A stretch of 64,000 bases of DNA from a bacterium HR10 (GCA_002923315.1 BEHM01000011.1:1-64000); one strand, 5' to 3'; shown: positions 36,331 to 46,533, counted from the stretch's first letter. The notes: generated by a model not told the origin, from the letters alone. Translations and numbers: made by a program.

Positions 36331-37456
36331 TCAATTCGGTTTCGTCGCCGCCGGTTCGATCGCCCCCTTTCGCTTGGCGATCAGGTACTGGCGGATGAAC
36401 TCGTCAATCTCGCCGTCCAAGACGGCATCCACGTCGCTCGTCTCATATCGCGTGCGCAGGTCCTTCACCAGCTTGTAAGGATGCAGGACATAGCTTCGGA
36501 TTTGCGATCCGAAGCTGATCTCGCGTTTGTTCTGCTCCAGTTGCTGTCGTTCCGCCAGGCGCTTCTGCCGCTCGTGCTCGTAGAGTTTTGCGCGAAGGAT
36601 CCGCATGGCCATCTCGCGATTCTGATGTTGCGAGCGCTGATTCTGACACGAGACGACGATCCCCGTCGGGATGTGCGTGATGCGCACGGCCGATTCCGTC
36701 TTATTGACGTGTTGCCCGCCAGCCCCTGAGGCGCGGAACGTCTCGATGCGCAGGTCCTTCTCGTCAATCTCCACGACGATGTCTTCGTCCAGATCCGGAT
36801 AGACGGAGACCGAGGCGAAGCTCGTCTCGCGGCTGTGGGCGATGTTGAAGGGGGAGAGGCGCACGAGCCGATGCACACCGGATTCAGCGCTCAAGTATCC
36901 GTACGCGTATTCGCCCTCGACGCGGAACGTCGCCGATTTGATCCCCGCCTCCTGGCCGGGTTGCAAATCGAGCAGTTCGGTCTTATAGCCGTGCTTCTCC
37001 GCCCATCGGAGATAGAGGCGCAGGAGCATCTCCGCCCAATCTTGCGCATCTGTTCCCCCCGCTCCGGCGGTGATCGTCACAATGGCGTTGCCCGCATCAT
37101 GCTCTCCCGACAGGAGCGCCTTCAGCTCCATCTCTGCGATCTCGGCCGCTGCTCGGGAGACCCGCTCGCGAAGCTCCTGCAGGAAGGCTTCGTCTTCTTG
37201 GGCGAGGTCCAGGAGGATTTCGATCTCCTCCAGTTCACGCTCCAGGCGCTCAACCGCCTCGATCTCGGATTCCACCCGATGCCGAGCGCGCAGCGTGTGC
37301 CCGGCGCGAGCCGGATCGTTCCAGAATTCCGGCTGCGCCATCATCTCTTCAAGTCGCGCCAGCTCCTCTCGCTTCGCCTCGATGTCAAAGAAACCTCCTG
37401 AGTTCGAGCGCGCGCGACCTCAGTTCTTCATACTGTTGGCGAAATTCCTCGATCAT
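36331..37456 (-). CDS. prfB: Peptide chain release factor 2 with programmed +1 frameshift
   Basis: Release factor 2 (374 residues after frameshifting) terminates translation at UGA and UAA. The GGQ loop RASGAGGQHVNKTESAVR and the codon-recognition region lie in the long frame (36331 to about 37387). Translation starts at the ATG of 37456, reads 23 codons, meets TGA at 37387-37385 and must slip +1 on CTT to enter the long frame as LDIEAKREELARL. This is the classic autoregulatory prfB arrangement: low RF2 favours slippage. ftsK follows immediately. Confidence 0.95.
37385..37399 (-). promoter_or_regulatory. prfB frameshift site
   Basis: Minus strand reads AGGAGG TTT CTT TGA C: an internal Shine-Dalgarno (37399-37394) three bases before the slippery CTT and the in-frame stop TGA (37387-37385). 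All elements of the conserved prfB recoding signal are present. Confidence 0.93.
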
Positions 37457-37644
37457 CGGTTCATCACACCGTGCCTTCTGGTTTGAATCCGACAATAGGG
37501 TAGCTTAAAATTGGCCTTTCCGCAATGAGTTTGTTCACATGGAGGGAAGAATCGGCAGGAACGGAGGGCAGCAGCTCATGGGGGGGCGTGTTCGGCCCGA
37601 GATCGCATTCGGGGTGAACTGAGCCTCCCGAAGGGGGCAGGAGC

Positions 37645-38187
37645 ATGCGGCGAGCCATTTATCCGGGATCGTTCGATCCCATCACCAACGGTCACCTGGA
37701 TCTGATCGAGCGGGCCACGCGGCTCTTCGATGAGGTGATCGTCGCCGTGCTCGTCAACCCGGCGAAGACGCCGCTCTTCACGGTGGAGGAGCGCGTGGAG
37801 ATGATCCGTGCGGTCGTGCGCTCCCCTCAGGTCCGCGTGGACACGTTCGATGGTCTGCTCGTCGAATACGCGCGGAAGGTCGAGGCGCGGGTCATCATCC
37901 GAGGGATTCGCGCGATCTCCGACTACGAGTATGAGTTCCAGATGGCCCTCATGAACCGACGGCTCGATCCCGCGATCGAGACGATCTTCATGATGCCCGC
38001 CGAGCCCTACACATACATCAGCTCCCGCCTGGTGAAGGAGGTGTGCGCCTTGGGGGGAGACATCGCCGGTGTCGTCCCCCCCATTGTCGAGCGGAAGATG
38101 CGGGAGAAGCTCTTGGCCAAGAGGGGGGAGGGTCGCGATTCCATATGCGTTGGAGGAGACGAGGATGACACAGGAACGCGCTCTTGA
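37645..38187 (+). CDS. coaD: Phosphopantetheine adenylyltransferase
   Basis: A 180-residue nucleotidyltransferase making dephospho-CoA from 4'-phosphopantetheine and ATP. The YPGSFDPITNGHLDLIERA start with its (T/H)xGH-type motif, FTVEERVEMIR, VIIRGIRAISDYEYEFQMALMNR and YTYISSRLVKEV are all standard. The last 20 residues (RGEGRDSICVGGDEDD onwards) are an extra tail that overlaps the start of the aminotransferase gene. GCAGGAG precedes the ATG. Confidence 0.95.
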   Translation: MRRAIYPGSFDPITNGHLDLIERATRLFDEVIVAVLVNPAKTPLFTVEERVEMIRAVVRSPQVRVDTFDGLLVEYARKVEARVIIRGIRAISDYEYEFQMALMNRRLDPAIETIFMMPAEPYTYISSRLVKEVCALGGDIAGVVPPIVERKMREKLLAKRGEGRDSICVGGDEDDTGTRS

Positions 38188-39376
38188 TGCACGGAGTTTC
38201 CCGGCGGCTGAACGCGTGCGCCTCATGGAAGCGTCTTCCACGATGGCCGTCCTGCAAGCGGCGGAGCGGTTGCGCGCCGCTGGCCTGCGCGTGCTCGATC
38301 TCGGAGCGGGGGAGCCGGATTTCCCCACGCCCGAGCATATCAAGGAGGCCGCGCGTCGCGCCCTGGCGGAGGACTTCACGCGCTATACACCGGCCGCCGG
38401 GATCGCCGAGCTGCGCGCCGCCATCGCCCGGTTTTTGAACGAGCGCTTCGGTTCGACCTATACGCCCGGGCAGGTCATTGCGACGGCCGGAGGGAAGCAG
38501 GCGATCTTCAACGCCATTGTGACGCTGATCGAGCCGGGGGACGAGGTGTTGATCCCCGCCCCATATTGGGTGACGTTCCCGCAGGTCGTCACCTTCGCCG
38601 GTGGGCGCAGCCGCTTCATTCCGACGGAGGAGAACGACTTCCGGCTCACGGCGGAGATGGTGAGCGCGGCGGTGACGCCGAGGACGAAATTGCTCATCCT
38701 CAATTCGCCGTGCAATCCCACGGGACGCGTCATCTCACCCGGCGAGTTCCGGCGCATCGTCGAGTGGGCCGTTGAGCGCGGGCTCTACGTCATCTCCGAT
38801 GAGTGTTACCGCGAATTCGTCTACCCCCCGCATGAATCGTTCTCGGCAGCGGCTCTGCCGGAGGCCCTGCGCGCGCGTGTGCTCATCGTCGGCTCGTTCT
38901 CCAAAACCTACGCGATGACCGGATGGCGCATCGGTTACGCCGTCGGTCCGGAAGCGTGGGTTCGGGAGATGATCAAGGTCCAGAGCCACTCCACGTCGAA
39001 TCCGACCTCGATCGCCCAGAAGGCGGCGTTGGAAGCGCTCACCGGACCTCAGGAATCGGTGACGCAGATGCTGCGGGAGTATCAACGACGGCGCGAGTTT
39101 CTGCTGGCGGCGCTCAACCGGATTCCGGGCATTCGGTGCGTGGAGCCGGAAGGGGCCTTTTACGTCTTCCCCGACGTTCGGGAGCTGATGCGGGCGCGCG
39201 ATATCCCGACATCGAAGGACCTGGAAGTGCGTCTGCTTGAGGAGTGTCAGATCGCACTCACGGCCGGATCGGCCTTCGGCGTGGAGGGATATGTGCGCAT
39301 CTCTTACGCGGCATCTCGGGAGGTCCTCCAGGAAGCTGTCGCACGACTGGACCAATTCGCCCGCGCCGGCAGGTGA
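38165..39376 (+). CDS. Aspartate/aromatic aminotransferase (class I, AspC-type Ib)
   Basis: A 403-residue fold type I PLP enzyme. DLGAGEPDFPTPEHIKEAA, YTPAAGIAELRAAIA, NSPCNPTGRVIS, VISDECYREFVY and the Schiff-base Lys in VGSFSKTYAMTGWRIGY match the subgroup Ib aspartate aminotransferases of thermophiles and Gram-positives. It transfers the amino group between aspartate (or prephenate in some members) and 2-oxoglutarate. GGAGGAGACGAGG before the ATG at 38165 fixes the start, which overlaps coaD by 23 bases. Confidence 0.92.
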   Translation: MTQERALDARSFPAAERVRLMEASSTMAVLQAAERLRAAGLRVLDLGAGEPDFPTPEHIKEAARRALAEDFTRYTPAAGIAELRAAIARFLNERFGSTYTPGQVIATAGGKQAIFNAIVTLIEPGDEVLIPAPYWVTFPQVVTFAGGRSRFIPTEENDFRLTAEMVSAAVTPRTKLLILNSPCNPTGRVISPGEFRRIVEWAVERGLYVISDECYREFVYPPHESFSAAALPEALRARVLIVGSFSKTYAMTGWRIGYAVGPEAWVREMIKVQSHSTSNPTSIAQKAALEALTGPQESVTQMLREYQRRREFLLAALNRIPGIRCVEPEGAFYVFPDVRELMRARDIPTSKDLEVRLLEECQIALTAGSAFGVEGYVRISYAASREVLQEAVARLDQFARAGR

Positions 39377-39467
39377 GCCGGAGAGCTGAGGGGGAGAGAG
39401 GTTCTGCTCCTGTGCGGCATATCTGGCCCTCGCTCCCATGGAATCAGCGTGATACACTCAAAGAGCT

Positions 39468-40430
39468 ATGGCTTTCACGGTGCATGACTTCTCGGATCTG
39501 GTTCGCCTTCTGGCGCAGCATCCGGAGTGGCAGGCCGAATTGCGCCGTTTGATCTTAACGGAGGACCTCCTGAGATTGCCGGCCATTGTTCAGGAATTGG
39601 CGGAGGCGCAGCGGCGGACGGAGGAGCAGGTGAGGGAGTTGACGGCTGCGGTCGCGCGGTTGGAGGCTGTGGTGGAGGAGCTGGTGCAGGCGCAGCGGCG
39701 GGCGGAGGAGCGAGTGGAGCAGTTGGAGGATCGAGTGGGGCGATTGGAAACCGTGGTGGGAGAGTTGGTGGAAGCGCATCGGCGGGCGGAGGAGCGGCTG
39801 AGTCATTTGGATGCCACGGTGAGGGAATTGGCGGAGGCGCATCGGCGGGCGGAGGAGCGGCTGAGTCATCTGGAGGTGGTGGTGAGGGAGTTGGTGCAGG
39901 CGCACCAGCAGGCGGAAGAGCGGCTCAGTCGTTTGGAAGCCGCGGTCAGGGAATTGGCGGAAGCGCAGCGGCGGACCGAAGAGCGCATGGAGATTGCGAT
40001 TCAGGAGATGGGACGATTTCAGAACGCTCTTGGAGCGACCATCGAGGAGGAAGCCGAGAGTGTGCTCCTGACGGTGCTTGAGGAGAAGGGGTATCGTCCT
40101 CTCGCCGAACCCACGGTGCTCTCCCTGGACGGAGAGATTGATGTCGTCGTCCCCATTCAGGATCAGACCGGGGCGACTCTCTGGGCGATCGTCGAGGTCA
40201 AGACGCGGTTGAGTCGTCGGGTTGTGCACGATTGGGCGCAGCGGATGCGATCTGCCGGATGGCAGGAGCGACTGCGTGCTGCTGGAGTTCCGGGGCCCTA
40301 TCTGGTCTACGTCTTCGGCATTCGGATTGATCAGCATACGGTCACGGCGGTTCAGGAACAGGGAATCGGCTTGCTGACGGGGCGGGGAGAGCGCATCCCA
40401 CCCCGCGAGATTCTCACCCCCCAGTTCTGA
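39468..40430 (+). CDS. Coiled-coil repeat protein with PD-(D/E)XK nuclease-like C terminus
   Basis: A 320-residue protein. Residues 43-175 are heptad repeats written as tandem DNA units: two of 84 bases (39594-39761) and three of 63 bases (39762-39950), each beginning ELAEAQRR or ELVEAHRR. Residues 190-320 hold ESVLLTVLEEKGYRPL, then GEIDVVV and AIVEVKTR, a pattern that fits the PD-(D/E)XK nuclease core (Asp, then E-x-K). Proteins of this build (DUF3782-like) occur in several copies in thermophile genomes and have no assigned role. The repeat number may vary by slippage. Confidence 0.75.
   Translation: MAFTVHDFSDLVRLLAQHPEWQAELRRLILTEDLLRLPAIVQELAEAQRRTEEQVRELTAAVARLEAVVEELVQAQRRAEERVEQLEDRVGRLETVVGELVEAHRRAEERLSHLDATVRELAEAHRRAEERLSHLEVVVRELVQAHQQAEERLSRLEAAVRELAEAQRRTEERMEIAIQEMGRFQNALGATIEEEAESVLLTVLEEKGYRPLAEPTVLSLDGEIDVVVPIQDQTGATLWAIVEVKTRLSRRVVHDWAQRMRSAGWQERLRAAGVPGPYLVYVFGIRIDQHTVTAVQEQGIGLLTGRGERIPPREILTPQF
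39594..39950 (+). repeat. In-frame tandem repeats coding for heptads
   Basis: Two 84-base units (39594-39677, 39678-39761) followed by three 63-base units (39762-39824, 39825-39887, 39888-39950). The 63-base units encode 21 residues (three heptads) and are highly similar, while the 84-base units carry one additional heptad. A partial sixth unit starts at 39951. Confidence 0.85.
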
Positions 40431-40530
40431 AAGAATACTCGCCTGTGAAGCGTGCCGCCTTGCCTTTTCAGGAGGATTCGTGTATCACTGCACGGCTGAG
40501 GTGGGCAACTCTACCAGGGGGAGAGGGACT

Positions 40531-42096
40531 ATGAGGCGTCACGTAGCAGCGTTCCTCTTTGTGCTTCTTGTCATCCCTCCGCTCGTTCACGCCGAAGAGC
40601 CGGTGGATTGGCAGGCGATCGCGCGGATCAAGCAGGAGGGGTTTGGGAATTCTCGGGTCATGGAGATCGCGAGCTATCTGACCGACGTCTACGGCCCACG
40701 CTTGACCGGATCCCCGAACTTGAGAGCCGCGAGCGAGTGGGCGCGCGACCGGTTCAAAGAGTGGGGGCTCGCCAACGCGCGGTTGGAGCCGTGGGGAACC
40801 TTCGGGCGAGGGTGGTCGGTCGAGCGCTTCTCCATCGAGATGCTCGAGCCGCAGTACATGCCGATCATCGCGTATCCGAAGGCGTGGACGCCGGGAACGA
40901 ACGGGCCGGTCACGGGTCAACCGGTAGTCGTCACGTTGCGCTCGGAGGAAGATTTCGCCGCGTACAAAGGGAAGCTCAAGGGAGCCATCGTCATGCTGCA
41001 GCCGCCGCGTCAGGCGGTCACGCGGTTCGAGCCCGATGCGCGGCGCCACAGTGAGGAGGACCTCAAGCGTCTGGCGCAGGCTCCGGAGCCGGGCGTGCGC
41101 TCCCCGATGGAGGCGCAGCGAGAGGAGCTGCGTGCGCAGCGCGCCCTGCAGGAGAAGATCGCGCGCTTCCTCCGCGAAGAGGGCGTGGCCGTCGTCCTGG
41201 AGCCAAGTCGCGGCGAGCATGGCACGATCTTCGTCACTGGCGGCGGATCCTATCGGGCGAACGCTGAGCCGACCGTCCCCTGGATGGTCGTCGCGATCGA
41301 GCACTATGCGCGCATCGCGCGATTGTTGGAGAAGAAGATCCCCGTGAAGCTGGAGGTCAACATTCGGACCCGATTCCATGATGAGGACCTGCAGGGGTAT
41401 AACGTGCTGGCGGAAATCCCGGGCGTGGATCCGAGGCTGAAGGACGAGATCGTCATGTTGGGCGCTCATTTGGATTCCTGGCATGCGGGTACGGGAGCGA
41501 CCGACAATGCTGCCGGATCGGCCGTCGTCATGGAAGCCGTGCGCATCCTCAAGGCCATCGGCATCCAGCCGCGGCGCACGATTCGCGTCGCCCTCTGGAC
41601 CGGTGAAGAGCAAGGCCTGCTCGGTTCGCGGGCATACGTGGAGAAGTATTTCGGCAATCCGCGGACGATGGAGCTCAAGCCGGATCATGCGAAGATCTCC
41701 GCCTACTTCAACCTCGATAACGGAACGGGTCGCATTCGCGGCATCTATTTGCAAGGCAATGATGCCGTGCGGCCGATCTTCGAGGCCTGGCTGCGCCCGT
41801 TTCACGATCTGGGGGCGACGACGGTGACGATTCGCGGCACGGGCGGCACCGATCATCTCGCCTTCGATGCCGTGGGGATTCCGGCCTTTCAGTTCATCCA
41901 GGACCCGATTGACTACAGCACGCGCACGCATCACACGAACATGGATGTCTACGATCGGCTCCTGCCGGGCGACCTGATGCAAGCGGCTGTGATCATGGCC
42001 TCATTCGTGTACCACGCGGCCATGCGCGAGGAGAAGCTGCCGCGCAAGCCCCTGCCGAAGCCGCAGCCGAGACCGTCCGTTCCTCAGGAGGAGTGA
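40531..42096 (+). CDS. Secreted M28 family metallopeptidase
   Basis: A 521-residue exported zinc aminopeptidase/carboxypeptidase. A signal peptide (residues 1-20, cut after VHA) precedes an inserted PA-like domain (about 120-270). The M28 core has zinc ligands in GAHLDSWHAGTGATDNAAG (His, Asp), the catalytic acid in WTGEEQGLLGS, and later ligands in the NLDNGTGRIRG and HHTNMDVYD regions. It resembles plasma glutamate carboxypeptidase-like enzymes, which trim peptides outside the cell. GGGGGAGAGG precedes the ATG at 40531. Confidence 0.9.
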   Translation: MRRHVAAFLFVLLVIPPLVHAEEPVDWQAIARIKQEGFGNSRVMEIASYLTDVYGPRLTGSPNLRAASEWARDRFKEWGLANARLEPWGTFGRGWSVERFSIEMLEPQYMPIIAYPKAWTPGTNGPVTGQPVVVTLRSEEDFAAYKGKLKGAIVMLQPPRQAVTRFEPDARRHSEEDLKRLAQAPEPGVRSPMEAQREELRAQRALQEKIARFLREEGVAVVLEPSRGEHGTIFVTGGGSYRANAEPTVPWMVVAIEHYARIARLLEKKIPVKLEVNIRTRFHDEDLQGYNVLAEIPGVDPRLKDEIVMLGAHLDSWHAGTGATDNAAGSAVVMEAVRILKAIGIQPRRTIRVALWTGEEQGLLGSRAYVEKYFGNPRTMELKPDHAKISAYFNLDNGTGRIRGIYLQGNDAVRPIFEAWLRPFHDLGATTVTIRGTGGTDHLAFDAVGIPAFQFIQDPIDYSTRTHHTNMDVYDRLLPGDLMQAAVIMASFVYHAAMREEKLPRKPLPKPQPRPSVPQEE

Positions 42097-42219
42097 AGCG
42101 GGAGTGAGCGCCTCAGGTGAGGAGCGCGCGTGGGGCGCTCGCCGTCGGCGCCGGCTCGGGCGAGGAGGCGGACGGGATCCGTATGTGCGCTTGTCCTCTT
42201 CCGGCGCGCGCGCAGTGCC

Positions 42220-45200
42220 TCACGCGTCCAGGGCTTCGCGAACAGCCCGAGCCAGTTCCCGACGCTCGTAGGGTTTTTGGATGACGCCCAGGGCTCCTTG
42301 CGCGAGCAGTTCGGCCGCGACGTGCTCCGGGCTGTAGCCGGTGACGAGCAAGATCTTCGCTTGCGGATTGATCTGCCGTAGTTGATGGAACGTCTCATGC
42401 CCGCTCATGCGCGGCATGACGACATCAAGCAGGATCAGATCAATCTGCGAGTGCCAGGCGGCGTACAGGGCTACCCCCTCCTGACCGTCGCGCGCCGTGA
42501 GCACGTGATAGCCAAGGGATTGCAGCATCTCTCGTCCGAGCTCCAGAACGACCGCATCGTCCTCGATGAGCAGGATCGTCTCTTCTCCACCGCGAATCTC
42601 TTCTTCGCGAAGCGCTCCGCGCAGTTCCGATCGCGACGGGAGGGCGGGCACGTAGAGATGGAATCGGGTTCCGCGACCCACTTCGCTCTCGACGTCAATC
42701 CACCCCCCGTGCGCCTTCACGATCCCATAGGCGACGGAGAGGCCGAGGCCCGTTCCCCGGCCGACCTCTTTCGTGGTGAAGAACGGCTCGAAGATGCGCG
42801 GCAGGATATGGGCGGGAATGCCGTGTCCGGTGTCACTGATCGTCAGCCGCACGAAACGTCCCGGTTGGGCGTGCGGAGCACCAGGCGTCTCCACATCCAC
42901 GAGCCGGGCCGCGATGCGCAGCCGCCCACCACCAGGCATGGCATCGCGCGCGTTGATGGCGATGTTGAGGAGCACTTGCTGGAGCTGAGTCGGATTGGCC
43001 GCGACGAGGAGCGCTTCGGATGGAAGATCCAGCTCGATCTCGATGTTCTCCGGAAGCGTGCGCCCGAGCAATGAGACGACGTCGCCGAGGAACGCGTGGA
43101 GATCGCACGCCTCTTTCTCACCCGTGGAGGGGCGACTGAAGAGCAGAAGCTGCCGCACCAGATCGCGCGCTCGCGCGCCGAGCGAGAGGATGCGACGGAG
43201 ATATTCGGCGGCGCCGTGCTGCGGGCCTAATTCCATGAGGGCCAGTTCGGCGAATCCGACCATGCCGGTGAGGATGTTATTGAAATCATGCGCCACCCCT
43301 CCGGCGAGCGTGCCCACCGATTCCATCTTCTGCGCGTGATAGAGCTGCTCTTGCAGTTTCAGCCGAGCCTCCTCCTCGCGCAGCCGTTCCAGCTCAACGC
43401 CCACGCGTTGACCGATGATCTGCAGCAGATGCGCATCGGCCTCGGTGAACGTCCGCGGGGATTTCCCGAAAGCATTGATCACCCCGAGGACCTCCCCGCT
43501 GCTGGCGAGAATCGGCGCGCCGATATAGGATTCGATGCGGAGGGCCGCCAGGATCTCATCCTCCGGGAACATCTCCCAAGCGCGGGGCGAGTACGCGCAC
43601 CATACGGCCTGATTCATGACGGTCTCGCACGGGGTGCCACGAAGGGCGTAGGAGAAGTCGCGTCGCAACTCCCCCTCGCTGTAGAAGGCCAGGGCGCGCA
43701 CGCGCGCGCCTCCGTCCTCCAGGACGCCGAGCAGTGCGTATTCGACATCGAAGAGCTGGGCGAGCACCTGAGCCGCACGGTCGAACAACTCCTGGCCATG
43801 GAACCGCGTGACGAGGTCGTGGACGTGCGCCAGGCGTTCTCGAGCGCGTCGCTCTTCGGTCACGTCGCGCAAGGTAGCGACCAGATCGGCGCCCTCTTCT
43901 TCTGAGGCGTCCAGGCGCACCAGACCTTGAACGTATCGTACTGCTCCATCTCTCGCCAGGAGGCGACCTTCGTAGTGGACGGAGGCCGTGTGTCCGTGCC
44001 GCCACAGCTCGCACAACGCTTCGGCCGAGGGCCGATCCTCCGGATGGATCAGGACGCTGACCGATTCCCCCATGAGTTCCTCAGGCGCGTAGCCGAGGGC
44101 CTGTCGCACCGCCGGATTGACGTAGGTGATCCTCCCCTCGCGATCGAGCGCCAGCACCACATCGGTGACCGATTCGACCAGGTGCTGGTATCGTTGTTGC
44201 GAACGGCGCAGCGCTTCTTCCGCACGCTTGCGCTCGATGATCACCGCGATGTGGTTCCCCACAGAGGCGAGGAATTCCAGATCGCGGTCCGTGTACGCCT
44301 GTTCATCCTCATAGTCCTGGACGACGAGCACGCCGATCGTCTCCTTCGGCGTGCGCAGGGGCACGCCCAACCAACAGGCCGAGGGCGTCCCCACCAGTTC
44401 GATCTCGCCCTGCTCGGTCAATTGCCGGCACCGCTCCCGCGTGAGCCGTTGTGGCCGCCCGGTCCGAAAGACGTAGGCCGTGGCCGTCTTCTCCAGACGC
44501 AAGGGCGGAGGTGGGGGATCGTACTGATCCACGAAATAGGGGAAGTGGAAATATCCGGTCGCCGCATCATAGAGCGCGATGAAACAGTTCTCCGCCGGGA
44601 TCACCCTTTTCAAGGCGCGATGGATCAGAGGGAACAGCTCATCGAGCTCAGCGATCGTCGTGGCTCCCTGCGTGATCTCCAACATCGCCTCGCGCTCGGC
44701 CTCCGCGCGCTTCTGCTCGGTGATGTCCACGAGCCCGCCTTCGTAATAGAGCACGCGTCCCTGCTCATCCCGAACGACGCGCGCGACATCATGCACCCAC
44801 AGCATCCGCCCCGTGCGCGTCCGGACCAGATGTTCGTGTTCGAGAATCCCCTGCTGCTCGAGTTGCCGTCGCCACTGCTCGCGCTCGTGCGGGCGGGCCC
44901 AGACCTCATGAGCGGGAACGGTCAGGAGCGCCTCCACGTTCGGATACTCCAGAAGTCGCGCCAGCGTGGGATTCGCCATCAGGACTCGCCCATCAGGCGT
45001 GCTGCGATAGATGCCGATGATGGTGCTCTCGAAGATGTTCCGGTATTTCGCCTCGGATCGGGCGATCTCTTCGTACAGGCGCGCGCTTTGGATGACCCGA
45101 GCTGCCTGATGGGCGAAGATGCTGAGCAGGTGCGCGTCTTCGAGGGTGAAGCCTCCGGGCTTATCCATGGCATAGATGACGCCAACGGTCTGTCCTTCGG

Positions 45201-46533
45201 CGATCATGGCGACGGCCAGGAGATTTTCGACGTTGAAATCCGAGACGAGCCACTGCAAGGGAGCGGGGATCTCTTCGGGGCGATTGGCGATGAAGGGGCC
45301 GCGCGTCCGCAGGTTCCAAAACGCCCTCAGCTCTTCGGTCACAACATAAGCGGCAGCTTTCACCAGCGCATCCTGGACGCCATATCCGGGAGGCTCAGCG
45401 CGCAACTCGCGCGCTCGCGGATCATAGGTGGCGATGACGCAGCGGGTCGCGCCGATCAGGCGCGCGATCACCGCCGTCAGCTCCCCGTAGATGTCGCGCG
45501 GATTTCGAGCCCAGCTGAGAAGACGGGCGATCTCATACAATCCGTTCAACTCGAAGAGCCGCTGCTGGGCTTCCTGATAAAGACGCGCGTTCTCCAGCGA
45601 GATGGCCGCCTGCTCGGCGATCACTCGAGCGAACATCGCGTCTTCCTGAGTGAACGCGCGCGGTCCCCGTGTGCCCAGAAAGAGAGCAGCGATCAACCGC
45701 TCCTTGGCGCGGATGGGGACGCCGAGGATAGCGCGGAGGCCGAGGGCTCGAACGAGTTCGTGGGGAACGAGTTCGCTGCGTGCCGCATCGGGGATGATGA
45801 GCGGCTCGGACGTCTCCTGCAGCTTCAGCCCAATGGGGAGCTCCGCGATTCGTTTCCCCTTCAAGGATTGAAGCAGATCGGCGCGTTGGGGATCCACGTC
45901 ATAGGTCACCACATCGGCGATCGTCTCCAGGTCCCGATCCGGCAGATACACCGTGGCGCGCTCCACGCGAAAGATCTCGGCGCTCTGTCGAACGAGGATC
46001 TGGAGCTGTTCGTGCGCATCCAGCGTGCGATTCAGCGCCTGCGCCAGCTCGTGAAGAAGCGTTGTGCGGCGGCGCGCTTCCTCAATGCGACGCTTCATCT
46101 GCGCCGTGCGAATCGCGCGTTCGACGATCGGCGGCAGCAGTCGCCAATATCCGGCCTCCTTGATGACGTAATCGGCGGCTCCGAGCTTCAAGGCTTCAAC
46201 GGCCACGCGTTCATTGCCGAGGGCCGTCACGAGGATCACCGGGACTTCGATCCTGCGAGCCCGCAGCGCGCGGAGGAACTCCACGCCATCCATGCCGGGC
46301 ATACGGTAGTCGGCCAATGCGAGGTCGAAGGTCTCGCGCTCGAGGGCCTCCAACCCCTCGACCGCCGTCGCCGCCAGCACGATGGCGGTCGCTGGTCCCA
46401 ACTGCTCCTTCAGGGCGTGCAGCGTGAGCATCCGATGATCGGGATCGTCTTCGATCAGGAGGATGCGATACCCCGGCGGTGGCTCCCGAGTTGGAACCTC
46501 TCCTGCTGTGAATGCAACGGTCTCCTCGGACAT
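42220..46533 (-). CDS. Multi-sensor hybrid histidine kinase (REC-GAF-GAF-PAS-GAF-PAS-GAF-HisKA-HATPase-REC)
   Basis: A 1437-residue soluble kinase with a receiver at each end. Receiver 1 has phospho-acceptor Asp75 in LALADYRMPGMDG. Sensor region: GAF about 150-320, GAF 330-490, PAS 500-620, GAF 625-790, PAS 795-920, GAF 930-1075. The kinase core has GVAHDFNNILTG with His1082 and DTGHGIPAHILPRIFEPFFTTKEVGRGTGLGLS. Receiver 2 has Asp1370 in LILLDVVMPRMSG. The N-terminal receiver lets an upstream kinase gate this one. It is the last gene of a four-gene signalling operon, 94 bases after the response regulator. Confidence 0.92.
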   Translation of the reverse strand: MSEETVAFTAGEVPTREPPPGYRILLIEDDPDHRMLTLHALKEQLGPATAIVLAATAVEGLEALERETFDLALADYRMPGMDGVEFLRALRARRIEVPVILVTALGNERVAVEALKLGAADYVIKEAGYWRLLPPIVERAIRTAQMKRRIEEARRRTTLLHELAQALNRTLDAHEQLQILVRQSAEIFRVERATVYLPDRDLETIADVVTYDVDPQRADLLQSLKGKRIAELPIGLKLQETSEPLIIPDAARSELVPHELVRALGLRAILGVPIRAKERLIAALFLGTRGPRAFTQEDAMFARVIAEQAAISLENARLYQEAQQRLFELNGLYEIARLLSWARNPRDIYGELTAVIARLIGATRCVIATYDPRARELRAEPPGYGVQDALVKAAAYVVTEELRAFWNLRTRGPFIANRPEEIPAPLQWLVSDFNVENLLAVAMIAEGQTVGVIYAMDKPGGFTLEDAHLLSIFAHQAARVIQSARLYEEIARSEAKYRNIFESTIIGIYRSTPDGRVLMANPTLARLLEYPNVEALLTVPAHEVWARPHEREQWRRQLEQQGILEHEHLVRTRTGRMLWVHDVARVVRDEQGRVLYYEGGLVDITEQKRAEAEREAMLEITQGATTIAELDELFPLIHRALKRVIPAENCFIALYDAATGYFHFPYFVDQYDPPPPPLRLEKTATAYVFRTGRPQRLTRERCRQLTEQGEIELVGTPSACWLGVPLRTPKETIGVLVVQDYEDEQAYTDRDLEFLASVGNHIAVIIERKRAEEALRRSQQRYQHLVESVTDVVLALDREGRITYVNPAVRQALGYAPEELMGESVSVLIHPEDRPSAEALCELWRHGHTASVHYEGRLLARDGAVRYVQGLVRLDASEEEGADLVATLRDVTEERRARERLAHVHDLVTRFHGQELFDRAAQVLAQLFDVEYALLGVLEDGGARVRALAFYSEGELRRDFSYALRGTPCETVMNQAVWCAYSPRAWEMFPEDEILAALRIESYIGAPILASSGEVLGVINAFGKSPRTFTEADAHLLQIIGQRVGVELERLREEEARLKLQEQLYHAQKMESVGTLAGGVAHDFNNILTGMVGFAELALMELGPQHGAAEYLRRILSLGARARDLVRQLLLFSRPSTGEKEACDLHAFLGDVVSLLGRTLPENIEIELDLPSEALLVAANPTQLQQVLLNIAINARDAMPGGGRLRIAARLVDVETPGAPHAQPGRFVRLTISDTGHGIPAHILPRIFEPFFTTKEVGRGTGLGLSVAYGIVKAHGGWIDVESEVGRGTRFHLYVPALPSRSELRGALREEEIRGGEETILLIEDDAVVLELGREMLQSLGYHVLTARDGQEGVALYAAWHSQIDLILLDVVMPRMSGHETFHQLRQINPQAKILLVTGYSPEHVAAELLAQGALGVIQKPYERRELARAVREALDA

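Noticed and set aside
39594-39950. Tandem repeats as a CRISPR array
   Set aside because: Units are directly adjacent without spacers, are in frame and encode heptads.
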